DNA of 64,000 bases from Legionella fairfieldensis ATCC 49588 (GTDB lineage Bacteria; Pseudomonadota; Gammaproteobacteria; Legionellales; Legionellaceae), in contig NZ_JHYC01000020.1 in assembly GCF_000621525.1 (NCBI RefSeq), positions 1 to 64,000 of the forward strand, written 5' to 3'. The notes under the pieces were generated by a model that was not told where the DNA came from, ran no database searches, and saw nothing but the letters and a program-made list of their open reading frames with translations. The position numbers and the translations under genes are program-made. This document shows, one piece after another, positions 1 through 8,993 of this stretch; the stretch's first letter is position 1, and every line of letters starts with the position of its first letter.

Positions 1-371
1 ATCAAATTGCCGAAATAAGAGGTTACCCAAAGAAACTGCGACTGGATAATGGTCCTGAATTCATTTCAATCGCGATGACTGAATGGGCGGAGCAACATGG
101 TATTAAGCTTGAGTTCATCCAGCCCGGAAAGCCTACGCAAAACTCTTATATAGAACGATTTAACCGGACTTACCGAACGGAAGTCTTGAATAGGTACGCA
201 TTCAGAAGTTTAACGGAGGTGAAAGAAATCACCCAAGCGTGGATAAAGGAGTACAATGAGGAACGGCCGCATCAGGCTTTAAACAGCATGACGCCTGTGC
301 AATACCGATTAACCGTGGCTTTCGATGTTAACTTTTTGCCAATCTCTGTCACAGATAGCGTGGTATCATAG
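1..371 (+). CDS. IS3-family transposase OrfB, C-terminal part (runs off left edge)
   Basis: Frame 3 is open from the first bases of the window, so this is the C-terminal third of a longer gene. It encodes the end of an rve/DDE integrase core: RLDNGPEF carries the second catalytic Asp, and the SYIERFNRTYR stretch carries the catalytic Glu. These are followed by the family-typical YNEERPHQALNSMTP block. The last ~20 residues after PVQYRL do not look like a usual IS3 tail and may be read-through into flanking DNA, so the right end of the element may be missing. No terminal inverted repeat can be identified because the left end is outside the window. The family is clear; intactness cannot be judged. 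Confidence 0.85.
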   Translation, partial: QIAEIRGYPKKLRLDNGPEFISIAMTEWAEQHGIKLEFIQPGKPTQNSYIERFNRTYRTEVLNRYAFRSLTEVKEITQAWIKEYNEERPHQALNSMTPVQYRLTVAFDVNFLPISVTDSVVS

Positions 372-790
372 TCCATTAGATCACTTAAGAAGCGAACCAA
401 ACATTTTTTTCTTATAGCATGAATACAGGTGCTTAGTGCATTATCGAATAAGTTCTGGCAAAATAACTGCTTGTGCATACATCTCTTGATAAGTTTTGTC
501 TTCGTAAACAAATTTGATCATAAAGTTGTATGCACTTCAATTCTTTTTTTCTCGATGCTCCGGGGTATATCTCTTTATTGATCAATTAAATGACAGGATT
601 CCTCTGCTCGCCCGAGGGGTAGGCGTGACCGCTATCATTGTGGTCGGTTACCTGTATTTGTTTGAAAAAAAAATAAACAAGATGCGCGCCATGTCTAGTA
701 CTCAGGTAATATTTTCTTCCTTATCAATGCTCCTTTTCATATCGCCATATTTCAGGAACATGGAAAGCATTTCTGTATATTTTTTATTGG
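372..790. other. Intergenic remnant, no convincing gene
   Basis: About 420 bp between the IS3 fragment and the next gene. A 94-codon open frame at 514-798 would need a TTG start with no clear ribosome binding site. It encodes two hydrophobic stretches and could be a fragment of a membrane protein, but I do not recognise it and do not annotate it as a gene. I see no RNA gene or strong terminator. Confidence 0.5.
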
Positions 791-1180
791 CTATATAACA
801 ACTTTGAAAAGTGGCCGGGTTTTAATTTGATAGTCAGGAAAACGATTTGAAATTAGACTTACTAAATCGCCTATATGCTGAAATTTTATGCCTATGGAAA
901 AATCTAGTGAAAAATCCTGAAATACTTTAATCCTTTCATTTCTTATTTGCATTTTTTCTGGAGTGTTCAAGACATCTAATCGAAGTTGTAAATTTTTTTT
1001 TAAATTAAATAGTTCTGAATATTGCATAAGAAATGAAAATGAAATTATATTTAATAATCCGTATATTTCACGTTCTAATCTTTTTAAACCCGAGTCTTTA
1101 GTTCGCTTTTTTGCCCAAAAATGTGATGATATGGAACCAGTGATAGCACCAGCAATACCACCAATTTGGATTAAATCCAC
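791..1180 (-). CDS. Hypothetical protein with an N-terminal membrane segment
   Basis: A 129-aa product starting at GTG (1180) with an AAAGGG-like ribosome binding site about 9 nt upstream. Residues ~5-22 (IGGIAGAITGSISSHFW) are a small-residue-rich hydrophobic segment, and the rest is basic and amphipathic, which suggests a membrane-anchored cytoplasmic protein. I do not recognise the family. It lies between IS remnants in an accessory stretch and has no obvious operon partner. It could be cargo of the same mobile region as the XRE/ImmA module to its right, but nothing in the sequence proves that. Confidence 0.45.
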   Translation of the reverse strand: MDLIQIGGIAGAITGSISSHFWAKKRTKDSGLKRLEREIYGLLNIISFSFLMQYSELFNLKKNLQLRLDVLNTPEKMQIRNERIKVFQDFSLDFSIGIKFQHIGDLVSLISNRFPDYQIKTRPLFKVVI

Positions 1181-1453
1181 TTAAAACCCTTTAATAATTA
1201 TTAGATGAGAAATGGTGCCGATATGGTGCCGCGATTTGAAGGTTCTTCTATTTATTCTTTATAAGTCAATAAGTTATATGGGGAGGCGTCCATAACATTG
1301 GATATCTAATTGATTGATAATAAATAATTATTTCAATGTGGTTTTTGAATAAGCCCCCAAATAGGCCCCTGTTTGGGCGGTGTTACTCTTGGAATTGAAC
1401 CCAATTCCACATGTCTACAAAAGCAAAATTAAATACAGACTCCTCATGGCACC

Positions 1454-2344
1454 TTATTTCGGATAGAGTATTTCCGCAACCAAACAACATATAAGTCTGT
1501 GATCCTCAACATGAAAAATTGATGGGTCAATGCTATCCTGTTTTCCAATAAAAAATAACCATCCTTTCTGCTTATCTCCACACTTACCAGCTTCTATAGC
1601 TTCTAATCTGGCAATTTCTATTTCTTTAGTAACATAGTTTCGTTTTGCTGTTCCCCAGTCTTTCCAATTGATTTTGACTTTGTAAGAGCGGCTAAATCCT
1701 TTTTCTCCCCATTCACCAGCATTCAATTGAATATCTAAATGATCACTCTCTATAACCAAAGCTTTCCAACTAATAGGCGCATAAAAAATTTTTAATTGTG
1801 GGTAAAGTATAATTTGATTTCTTTTAAGAGACCAAAAAACATATTGATAAGTATTACTCGAAATTTCAGGCACAGTTAAAGGGAGATCACGATCAAAAGG
1901 AAAATTGATAAATACGCGACAAATTGGCCGTATAGTTGATGCAGTTCGGCAATGGTCGTTATTATCTATATTGATTGGCTTATATTGAGTCGCTTGAGAT
2001 TCGCTTATATGAGATGAACCAGTACAAATAGCCGCGACTACAGGGCGCTTGTCATGCAATACCAGTTTCCTTGGGAAATTGCCAGGGAAACCTTCTTGAG
2101 TGGTAATACGCTCTTTTCTTGCTCGCTTAACTAACTCAATTTCACCATCTACATCACAATCAATTTTATGCCCTTGTTTTGCACTGAAATAAGGACGCTT
2201 TTTATTTTTTGGCTGATATGAACAAGGAGTAACTATTGCATTACAACCTCTACACATATAATTATTAGCATTGATAGGCGATAGAAGCCACAATTGTTCA
2301 GCCTCAATGATTTTGCCAGTAGATATATCACGCGCGGAATCCAT
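1454..2344 (-). CDS. CoiA-like zinc-ribbon protein of unknown function
   Basis: A 296-aa protein transcribed divergently from the XRE/ImmA gene. The N-terminal ~75 residues contain MCRGCNAIVTPC, then a PYFSAKQGHKIDC block. This Cys-x2-Cys, aromatic, His, Cys spacing resembles the N-terminal zinc-binding part of competence protein CoiA-like proteins. The remaining ~220 residues (an INFPFDRDLPL segment, then a WKDWG region and an acidic helix) have no motif I recognise. Proteins with this N-terminus are often found in accessory or defence regions as two-domain proteins of unknown role. The position beside a metallopeptidase regulator fits an accessory module. The family similarity is judged by eye only. 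Confidence 0.5.
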   Translation of the reverse strand: MDSARDISTGKIIEAEQLWLLSPINANNYMCRGCNAIVTPCSYQPKNKKRPYFSAKQGHKIDCDVDGEIELVKRARKERITTQEGFPGNFPRKLVLHDKRPVVAAICTGSSHISESQATQYKPINIDNNDHCRTASTIRPICRVFINFPFDRDLPLTVPEISSNTYQYVFWSLKRNQIILYPQLKIFYAPISWKALVIESDHLDIQLNAGEWGEKGFSRSYKVKINWKDWGTAKRNYVTKEIEIARLEAIEAGKCGDKQKGWLFFIGKQDSIDPSIFHVEDHRLICCLVAEILYPK

Positions 2345-2439
2345 AGATTTCTTCTTATTATTACTATTATCAATAGATTAAAATGTTCTTCTGTTCGCGA
2401 ACACCCAACACCTGTGATGAATATATCAAATAAATTTAA

Positions 2440-2478
2440 AGTTTACAAAAATATAGTATATAATTATAAATGTAAACT
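2440..2478 (+). promoter_or_regulatory. Promoter embedded in an inverted-repeat operator for the XRE/ImmA gene
   Basis: A perfect inverted repeat, AGTTTACA (2440-2447) and TGTAAACT (2471-2478), separated by 23 bp. The left arm contains a -35-like TTTACA (2442-2447) and a -10-like TATAAA lies at 2465-2470 with the ideal 17-bp spacer. The two operator arms therefore bracket the promoter of the HTH gene that starts at 2492. This is the layout expected for autorepression by its XRE product. The GAGGA ribosome binding site follows at 2481-2485. Confidence 0.65.
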
Positions 2479-2491
2479 ACGAGGATTGATC

Positions 2492-3556
2492 ATGTTAGGT
2501 AATCGAATTCAAAGAGCACGAAAAGCATCAGGCTTGTCTCTACGTAATTTAGGAGAACAAATTGCGCTGAGTCATGCTGCCGTTAAGAAATACGAAAACA
2601 ATGAGGTGACTCCTTCTTCAGATGTTCTTATCAAGCTGGCGAAGGCGCTTCACGTCAAAGTGGAGTATTTTTTTAGACCAGAACGTTTTACTTTGAAAAA
2701 CATCCAATATCGGAAGCACGCTGATATGCCCGCGCGCCAACTGGAAGAGATCAGTGCAATAGTATTAGATCAAATTGAACGCCGTGTTGAACTTGAAGGT
2801 TTATTTCCAACCCCACCAGTGCAACCATTTTCAATTAAAAATCTACCTAAGATAGTTAATCATATTGATGATATTGAAAAGTTAGCCGATCAGATCCGAA
2901 AACAATGGAATTTAGGCTCTGATCCTATTCCTGATTTAATTGATATATTTGAAGAAAATGGTATAAAAGTATTTCAAATTGACAATCAACAATATCCCAA
3001 AATTGATGGACTCTATGTAAAGGTCAATGAAATGCCTATTTTCGTTGTTAGTAATCAAAGTCCTGGTGATAGGCAACGATTTACTTTAGCGCACGAATTA
3101 GGCCATCTTTTATTAGATAGCCGTCTTGGGGATAATTTAGATATTGAGAGTTGCTGCAATAGATTTGCCGGTGCATTCCTATTACCAAGACAGTCTCTTA
3201 TAAATGTTTTAGGAATACGCCGAAATTCAATTGAACCACGTGAGCTAAGTTTATTGAAGCAAGAATTTGGGATTAGTATGACTAGTATTTTGCACCGCGC
3301 GGAAGAAACTGGAATTATCTCTAATAATATTTATCGTCAAATACGTGCAGAATTTAATGATCGCGGATGGTCAAAAAAAGAACCAGGCCAACAATATCCA
3401 AAAGAAATAGCTCACATTTTTGAACAAATGATTTTTCATGCACTTGCCGAACAATATATTGGTGAATCTAAAGCCGCTGAACTAATGAATATTCCGGTTG
3501 AATCATTTAGATCTTTGCGTGCTATGGAGAGCCAAGATGTTGCTTGTTATCAGTGA
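2492..3556 (+). CDS. XRE-family regulator fused to ImmA/IrrE (M78) metallopeptidase
   Basis: A 354-aa protein. Residues 1-65 are an XRE helix-turn-helix (RIQRARKASGLSLRNLGEQI, then HAAVKKYENNEVTP). A central region leads to the zinc-peptidase motif HELGH within FTLAHELGHLLLD, typical of ImmA/IrrE proteins. ATG 2492 is chosen because GAGGA lies 7 nt upstream and the HTH begins immediately; an upstream in-frame extension to 2294 has no such support. Family members cleave or de-repress partner repressors in mobile elements and also form the antitoxin half of toxin-antitoxin-like pairs. The 3' end overlaps the PIN gene start at 3537 by 20 nt, so the two were probably co-translated. Confidence 0.88.
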   Translation: MLGNRIQRARKASGLSLRNLGEQIALSHAAVKKYENNEVTPSSDVLIKLAKALHVKVEYFFRPERFTLKNIQYRKHADMPARQLEEISAIVLDQIERRVELEGLFPTPPVQPFSIKNLPKIVNHIDDIEKLADQIRKQWNLGSDPIPDLIDIFEENGIKVFQIDNQQYPKIDGLYVKVNEMPIFVVSNQSPGDRQRFTLAHELGHLLLDSRLGDNLDIESCCNRFAGAFLLPRQSLINVLGIRRNSIEPRELSLLKQEFGISMTSILHRAEETGIISNNIYRQIRAEFNDRGWSKKEPGQQYPKEIAHIFEQMIFHALAEQYIGESKAAELMNIPVESFRSLRAMESQDVACYQ

Positions 3557-3716
3557 TGCATGCGTATTAATTGATATTGAGTGCGGTAAATTAACGAGCG
3601 CTATGTTTAGTCTATCTTATCAGTTTGCTGTACCTGATATCTTATTTTTTGAAGAGCTAGAGGGAAGACATGCTCATTTATTACAGTTTGGATTAATTTG
3701 TAAAACAATGAATTGA
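3537..3716 (+). pseudogene. PIN-domain toxin-like protein, truncated by an insertion sequence
   Basis: The start ATG lies inside the end of the XRE/ImmA gene. The product begins LLVISDACVLIDIECGK, which is the N-terminus of a PIN-domain ribonuclease (first acidic residue in SDACVLID). A second family feature is VPDILFFEELEG. It stops after 59 residues, whereas PIN proteins of this kind are usually about 150-170 aa with further catalytic acids. The stop lies exactly where the IS3 remnant begins (3717). I infer that IS insertion removed the C-terminal two thirds, leaving an inactive toxin beside its intact regulator. Confidence 0.72.
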
Positions 3717-4745
3717 TGTGGTCAAGCAAATTTGTACAACCCAGTTAAGCAACTTTTCATTAAATCCCGATATCGATTTTCAAATTGATTCGGGCTCATA
3801 TATCCCAAAGACGAATGCAATCTTTGGCTGTTATAAAACATCGTAATGTAATTCAGAATATCCTGTTTAGCCTCCTGTCTGGTTTGGTAATTGCGCCAAT
3901 GAACCCGTTCCTCTTTCAGACGCGCGAAGAAACTTTCCGCCACACTGTTATCCCAACAATCGCCTTTTTTGCTCCTGCTGCCGACAAAATAATGCTTGTT
4001 CAGAAGGCTCCGATATTGGTTACTGGCATACTGAGAGCCTCGGTCAGAATGCACAATCAAACCTGCTTCAGGTCTTCTGCGCCATGTCGCCATGGTCAAC
4101 GCATTGCAAACAACATCGGCTTTCATTCTGGAACTCATATCCCAGCCAACCACTTTTCGGGAAAACAAATCAATCATAACTGTCAGATATAACCAGCCCT
4201 CATGTGTCCAGATATAAGGGATATCGGAAACATAGGCACGATCAGGTTCGGTCATTTGAAACTGTCGGTTTAAAACGTTTTCAAAAATAGGTTTTTTGGG
4301 GTCACTGTTCGTCGTTACTTTGTATTTTTTTCGATATCGAAAAAATACGTGCGCTTCTCGCATTAGGGAGCGTGTCTTTCTCCTCCTCACTGGATACCCC
4401 ATTGCATTCAATCCTTTTTTATCCGACGTGTTCCATAAGTAAACTGGCTGGATTCAGCAATTTTTTTTACCCCATACAATGACTCTTTGTGTTCCAGAGC
4501 ATCCGGCTTTGTTCTTTCCCGCTGGTAATAACTATAATATCCAGAGCGGGTAACACCTAATAATTGACACATCATATCAACAGTAAAAGCCTTCTTCTAA
4601 CGAGCAATAAATGAATATTTCACTTCATTTCTTTCGCGAAGAAGGCCGTTGCCTTTTTTAATATTTCTTTCTCAATTTGCAACCGTCGGACTTCCTCACG
4701 TAAACGGCGAATTTCAAGTTGCTCCTCTGTCAATTTGCCATTCCC
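3717..4745 (-). mobile_element. Degraded IS3-family element (OrfA 3' part, OrfB broken)
   Basis: Reading the minus strand, 4743-4620 encodes the C-terminal leucine-zipper part of OrfA (EEQLEIRRLREEVRRLQIEK). OrfB then follows but has an in-frame TAG near 4598 and a frameshift in an A-run near 4412. The remaining 229 codons (4411-3722) contain the DDE core, with DIPYIWT, MIDLFSRKVVGW, HSDRGSQY and the ...NSVAESFFARLKEE block. The start of OrfA is missing: the coding similarity stops near 4745 with no matching terminal repeat. The end at ~3717 begins TGTGGTCAAG. The element is therefore truncated and inactive. Confidence 0.85.
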
Positions 4746-4830
4746 TAAACATTATTGGACGCGGGATAAATAAAAAAGGCATTTATTTCAAGGCCTATAA
4801 GATGTTTTTGGAATTCTTTGGAAGTCAATA

Positions 4831-5226
4831 TGGTGGAGGCGGCGGGAATCGAACCCGCGTCCGCAAATCCTCTGCCGTCAGTTCTACATGCGTAGCCTTG
4901 TCTATTTATGTTAACCGTGGACTCTCCGACAGGCAGGATAGTACACGGCGATTCCCTTAATTTAACATTTTGATGCGGGACGTACCAAAATGCGAGCTTA
5001 TCTTCTATGACCGTTGATTCGATACCGATAAGCAAGCTCGGTCAACGGGGCGCTGGTTTTATGGCAGCGCACGGTGCGGTTAAACTATCAAAGCTTAAGC
5101 AGCGATAGCTTCACCTGCAAAGTTTTCATCGTTTGCATTTATATTTAGTGAGTCTGATTTACGAGAGTTCTCATTCTCGGCATGCCCCTCAGGTTTCGCA
5201 ACCCGCGTCGAAGCCAGGTCGCCCCC
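4831..5226 (-). ncRNA. ssrA: tmRNA (transfer-messenger RNA)
   Basis: The 5' end reads GGGGGCGACCTGGCTTCGAC and the 3' end is a T-arm/acceptor with GGTTCGATTCC and terminal CCACCA (at 4831), both diagnostic of tmRNA. The length of about 396 nt is normal for gammaproteobacteria. The mRNA-like part lies at 5136-5095: the resume codon GCA is followed by NDENFAGEAIAA and TAA, giving the proteolysis tag ANDENFAGEAIAA. The L. pneumophila tag as I recall it is ANDENFAGGEAIAA, so this one is a Gly shorter. tmRNA with SmpB rescues stalled ribosomes. Small ORFs called across this locus are artefacts. Confidence 0.98.
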
Positions 5227-5234
5227 ATGTATTA

Positions 5235-5240
5235 ATTATA
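5235..5240 (-). promoter_or_regulatory. -10 box of the tmRNA promoter
   Basis: A perfect TATAAT reading on the minus strand, placed 8 nt upstream of the GGGGGC 5' end of tmRNA. No strong TTGACA is evident at the ideal distance; AAGACA (5265-5260) at 19 bp is the best candidate. Confidence 0.65.
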
Positions 5241-5300
5241 ACACAGAGAAAAGCATAAATGTCTTGTTGTATGAATTTTTTCAATACACCTCTAAGCAAT

Positions 5301-7313
5301 TCAATGAATACCGTTATGCCTTAACAACGCATCAATTGTTGCCTGGCGTCCTCTAAAAGCTAAATAGGCATCGGCCGCTTTTTGTGATCCTCCGATCTCT
5401 AATAGGGCCTGTAAGAAATCTCGACCGGTTTGTTGTTTAAATATTCCTTCTTCTTCAAAACGGGCAAAGGCGTCGCTGGAAAGAACTTCGGCCCATTTGT
5501 AGCTATAATAGCCCGCGGCATAACCACCCGCAAAAATATGTGAAAAACTATGCTGGAAACGGTTATAAGGCGCAACAGGAACGACTGTGGTTTGTTGACG
5601 TACCTGGGCGAGAATTTTTTCTACAAAACCTTTGCTTTGAGGTATAAAGTCCAAATGGAGATGAAAATCAAACAAGGAAAACTCCAGTTGACGCATCATC
5701 GCCATTGCGGACTGAAAATTTTTAGCTGCCAATAATTTTTTAAATAAGCCTTCAGGTAATACCTCGCCCGTATCAATATGCTCGGTTAATAGCTGAAGGG
5801 CTTCCTGTTCCCAGCACCAGTTTTCGAAAAATTGACTGGGCAATTCCACAGCATCCCATTCTACTCCATTGATTCCAGCAGCTCCTAAATAATCTACCTT
5901 CGTCAAAACATGATGCAAACAATGGCCCAATTCATGAAATAAAGTAATGACTTCATCGTGAGAAAGCGTTGCCATTTTGTTTGCTGAGGGCTTGGCAAAA
6001 TTGCAGGTAAGTGTAGCAATGGGTAACTGAATGTCGCCATTACTTAATTTATATCTGCTCTGGCAAGAATCCATCCAGGCGCCTCCGCGTTTATGCTGAC
6101 GAGCAAATAAATCAACATAAATATAGCCTCGAATCGTTTTATCTTCATCAAGTACTTCATAACATTTTACATCAGCGTGCCAAACATCAACGTCTTTAAT
6201 CTCTTTCATAGTCATGCCATAAAGCCTGTTAACTATGGTAAACAAGCCAGACATCACTTTATTTAGCGAAAAATAGGGGCGTAGTTCTTCCTGTGATATT
6301 GAATAAAGCGATTGTCTTTTCTTTTCTGATAAGTAGGTCAAATCCCAAGGAGCAGGTTCGGGAAGATTATAATGTTTTGCGGCAAATGCTTTCAAGGCGT
6401 TAAATTCATATTCTGCTTGAGGATAAGCGCGTTCAGACAGGTTATTCAGGAAATCAATGACCTGTTTTGCTGATCCTGCCATCTTGGTAGCCAGGGATAA
6501 TTCGGCGTAATTGGTAAAACCCAGCAAAACAGCTTTTTCATGACGCAGCGCTAATATTTCATTGATCAATGCGGTATTATCGAATTGCCCGGCATGAGGT
6601 CCTTGATCAGAGGCGCGTGTTACATAAGCGTAGTACATCTGCTCACGCAGTGATCGGTCTTCTGCATAAGTCACGACGGCAAGATAGCAAGGGAACTCCA
6701 GATTTAACATCCACCCTGATAGTCCTTTTTCTGCCGCAAGTTCACGTGCCGTATGGATGGCATGTTCGGGTAAACCCGCCAATCGTTTTTCATCATTAAT
6801 AGGTAGAGTAAAAGCTTGACCGGCATCCAGAACATTATTTTCGAATTGATTGGCTAATTCTGATAAACGAGTTTGAATTATTTCAAACCGCTGTTTCTTT
6901 TCCGAAGATAAAGCAACGCCTGCTAACTTAAAATCACGAATGGCGTCTTCTACTATTTTGCCTTGTACTTTATCAAGCACATTTTTATCTAATGAATTAA
7001 TCGCCTCATATAATGCCTGATTATGGCCAATTGCTGCTTCATAAGCTGATAATTTGGGCAAACATGCCTGATAACAATCGCGTAATTTTTTTGAATTAAC
7101 AACAGCGTGTAAATGCGATAAAGGTGACCAAAAACGTTCCAGTTCATTATCCATGTCTTCCAGGGGGCGCATGAGATTATCCCAGGTGAACTGATTGTTT
7201 TGGGTAAGGATCGTTGTTATTTGTTGTAAATTGGCCTGTAACATGGCCTCAAGACGTGTACTAAAATTATCAACATCCAAATTAGTAAATTGCGGTAGAA
7301 CTGTTGTTGACAT
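5301..7313 (-). CDS. prlC: Oligopeptidase A (M3 family zinc metallopeptidase)
   Basis: 670 aa, close to the ~680 aa of E. coli PrlC/OpdA. The zinc motif HELGHCLHH lies near residues 460-468 within the SHDEVITLFHELGH context typical of M3 peptidases. Other family blocks visible are GGAWMDSC, VEWDAVELPSQFFENW and the C-terminal HSFSHIFAGGYAAGYYSY stretch. The enzyme is cytosolic and degrades short peptides, including cleaved signal peptides. It starts at the first ATG (7313) after an AGGAATGT-like region. It lies downstream of the 487-aa membrane protein on the same strand, with a 55-bp gap. No abnormality is seen. Confidence 0.95.
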   Translation of the reverse strand: MSTTVLPQFTNLDVDNFSTRLEAMLQANLQQITTILTQNNQFTWDNLMRPLEDMDNELERFWSPLSHLHAVVNSKKLRDCYQACLPKLSAYEAAIGHNQALYEAINSLDKNVLDKVQGKIVEDAIRDFKLAGVALSSEKKQRFEIIQTRLSELANQFENNVLDAGQAFTLPINDEKRLAGLPEHAIHTARELAAEKGLSGWMLNLEFPCYLAVVTYAEDRSLREQMYYAYVTRASDQGPHAGQFDNTALINEILALRHEKAVLLGFTNYAELSLATKMAGSAKQVIDFLNNLSERAYPQAEYEFNALKAFAAKHYNLPEPAPWDLTYLSEKKRQSLYSISQEELRPYFSLNKVMSGLFTIVNRLYGMTMKEIKDVDVWHADVKCYEVLDEDKTIRGYIYVDLFARQHKRGGAWMDSCQSRYKLSNGDIQLPIATLTCNFAKPSANKMATLSHDEVITLFHELGHCLHHVLTKVDYLGAAGINGVEWDAVELPSQFFENWCWEQEALQLLTEHIDTGEVLPEGLFKKLLAAKNFQSAMAMMRQLEFSLFDFHLHLDFIPQSKGFVEKILAQVRQQTTVVPVAPYNRFQHSFSHIFAGGYAAGYYSYKWAEVLSSDAFARFEEEGIFKQQTGRDFLQALLEIGGSQKAADAYLAFRGRQATIDALLRHNGIH

Positions 7314-7368
7314 ACATTCCTCTATTGTAAATGGTTAAGCATAACATCGAATGGGTTGCGTCTCTATC

Positions 7369-8832
7369 TTAAGGGCTTTTAAAGGGCTCAAAAGAGGGCA
7401 GGTTTGATTCACTGGCGGAATGCGGTAGCTGTGAATTATTGTTGCGACCAAACATTAATAGAGAAGAGGAAGAAGAAATAGGCTTTGTTTTGACCGATGA
7501 AAATGGCCGCTCAATTTTTTTGGCCTGCAGAATTAATTGGCCTTCTTCTTTTAAATTCTTAATGTTCACTACAGGTTTTTGTTGCTCAAGTTTTTTTACT
7601 GCCAGAAAATTAAATAAGGTCACAGTAATAACTATTACTGCACCGATAAAAGAAAACCATGGATTAAATGCTAACGCTGGAATAGCCAGACACATGGCTA
7701 AAAATAAAGTGGTGGTGCTTGCCACACTGAATAACAAACGTCGTTGTTCATAACGAATATGTTTATCCAAAAGCGTTTGTTCAGTAATAAGATTAAGGTT
7801 TATTTCAGAATGTTTACTTTTAGCCAGCTCAGCGTAGTTGCTGCGTAGCTTTTTCAAGCGGCCAAGTTCATGATAGGCCCGGCCAGAGGCCATAATTACA
7901 TCGGATAAAAATAAGCCGACAGTTAAATACATCCCTGCTGGTGTCAACGCACCTGTGAGTAAAAAACAGCAAAGTAAACCGCCTGTCAACCACATTATGT
8001 CATTACCTAATTCAAACCAACGGCGTTGTAACTGAGTTTTAAAACGAGCCAACCAGGGGATTTGTTTTTCTTTATCACTCATCCAGGGGCCAGGAATAAG
8101 ATGTTTTAAAAGTAAAATAATGTTCGTTATCAATCGGGGCAAATAAAAAACCCATCCTACATAATTAAAAATAAGGGCTGTATGTCGGTTCATTAACCCG
8201 ATAAAGTGAGAATAAAGATCACTGCTTTTTATAAGAGGAGCCAGGGTAGTTAATACGCGCCTGAAACGTACAATAAACAGGCGAGGCCAGAGGGTTAATG
8301 CCGCCTTTTTTTTTACCTCCTGCGTTAAAGAAGTTGATTTCATATCATTATCTTTTAGTAAGCATTCAAATTTATAGTAGTCTTTTAATAAAGTACGATA
8401 GATCTCTTGTTCATTTTGTAAGCGAACTACTTCACGGGGTATACAAAGATAATAACGATAAAGATGAGTCAACAACTCAGCCATTCTTAATGCGGCACTC
8501 AATTGTTGAATAAACACCTTTTTTTCGACATCAGTAAATTCTATGTCTGAATTGTTTTTTTTGGCAAAATTATGCTTAAGATGGTCGCAAATAATGCTGT
8601 ATTCAAAAGCTAAACTAAGATGCAGGGGTAAAAGAGAATAAAAAAATTCATCCCGTTGTTCAAGGAGGATCTGGCCAAATTGCCAAGGCGTTTTTCCTTT
8701 CTCCGGGGAGGATATAAAAATCACATCGATGCCTGTTGTTTCCTTATCTGTCTTCTCCCTGTTAAACAAAGACAGTAATCGTTGCGATGCTATTGTCATA
8801 TGAGTCCAAGTTAATGTAAATTTGAAAATCAT
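7369..8832 (-). CDS. Large membrane protein of unknown function with Ser-rich tail (effector candidate)
   Basis: 487 aa. The N-terminal ~230 residues are helical and charged. Several hydrophobic segments follow (around VGWVFYLPRLITNIILLL, MWLTGGLLCCFLLTGAL, YLTVGLFLSDVIM, and a pair near residues 375-420). The last ~50 residues form a polar tail rich in Ser and Asn (SSSSSLLMFG, then SASESNLPSFEPF). I do not recognise a family. Multi-pass proteins with a disordered, Ser/Glu-containing C-terminus are common among Dot/Icm substrates of Legionella, so this is a plausible effector, but that is inference from style alone. The start could also be the internal ATG at 8799. It is divergent from tkt. 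Confidence 0.6.
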   Translation of the reverse strand: MIFKFTLTWTHMTIASQRLLSLFNREKTDKETTGIDVIFISSPEKGKTPWQFGQILLEQRDEFFYSLLPLHLSLAFEYSIICDHLKHNFAKKNNSDIEFTDVEKKVFIQQLSAALRMAELLTHLYRYYLCIPREVVRLQNEQEIYRTLLKDYYKFECLLKDNDMKSTSLTQEVKKKAALTLWPRLFIVRFRRVLTTLAPLIKSSDLYSHFIGLMNRHTALIFNYVGWVFYLPRLITNIILLLKHLIPGPWMSDKEKQIPWLARFKTQLQRRWFELGNDIMWLTGGLLCCFLLTGALTPAGMYLTVGLFLSDVIMASGRAYHELGRLKKLRSNYAELAKSKHSEINLNLITEQTLLDKHIRYEQRRLLFSVASTTTLFLAMCLAIPALAFNPWFSFIGAVIVITVTLFNFLAVKKLEQQKPVVNIKNLKEEGQLILQAKKIERPFSSVKTKPISSSSSLLMFGRNNNSQLPHSASESNLPSFEPFKSP

Positions 8833-8993
8833 GCCAATAAATAAACAAAAAGTAAAATTTTGTAGGAATTATTACGATTTTTGAATAGAAAAATACTTTC
8901 TGCCTATTATTATTACAGTAAATGGCACACTAACTTGCCGATTAGAGTCTTCTGAGCGACAATAGCGGCCTTAACGATTGTACAAGAGAACGC

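Noticed and set aside
272-511. 79-aa minus-strand ORF over the IS3 fragment end
   Set aside because: It is antisense to the transposase reading frame and lacks any motif.
1184-1453. Gap with repeated TGGTGCCGATATGGTGCC and a possible tRNA-like GAATTGAACCCAATTC
   Set aside because: The repeat resembles the start region of some integrase genes and the second stretch resembles a tRNA T-arm, but no cloverleaf or integrase can be built, so no feature is claimed.
4649-5035. Two ORFs (103 aa and 96 aa) overlapping the tmRNA
   Set aside because: They are read across the structured tmRNA gene and have no ribosome binding site or family resemblance.
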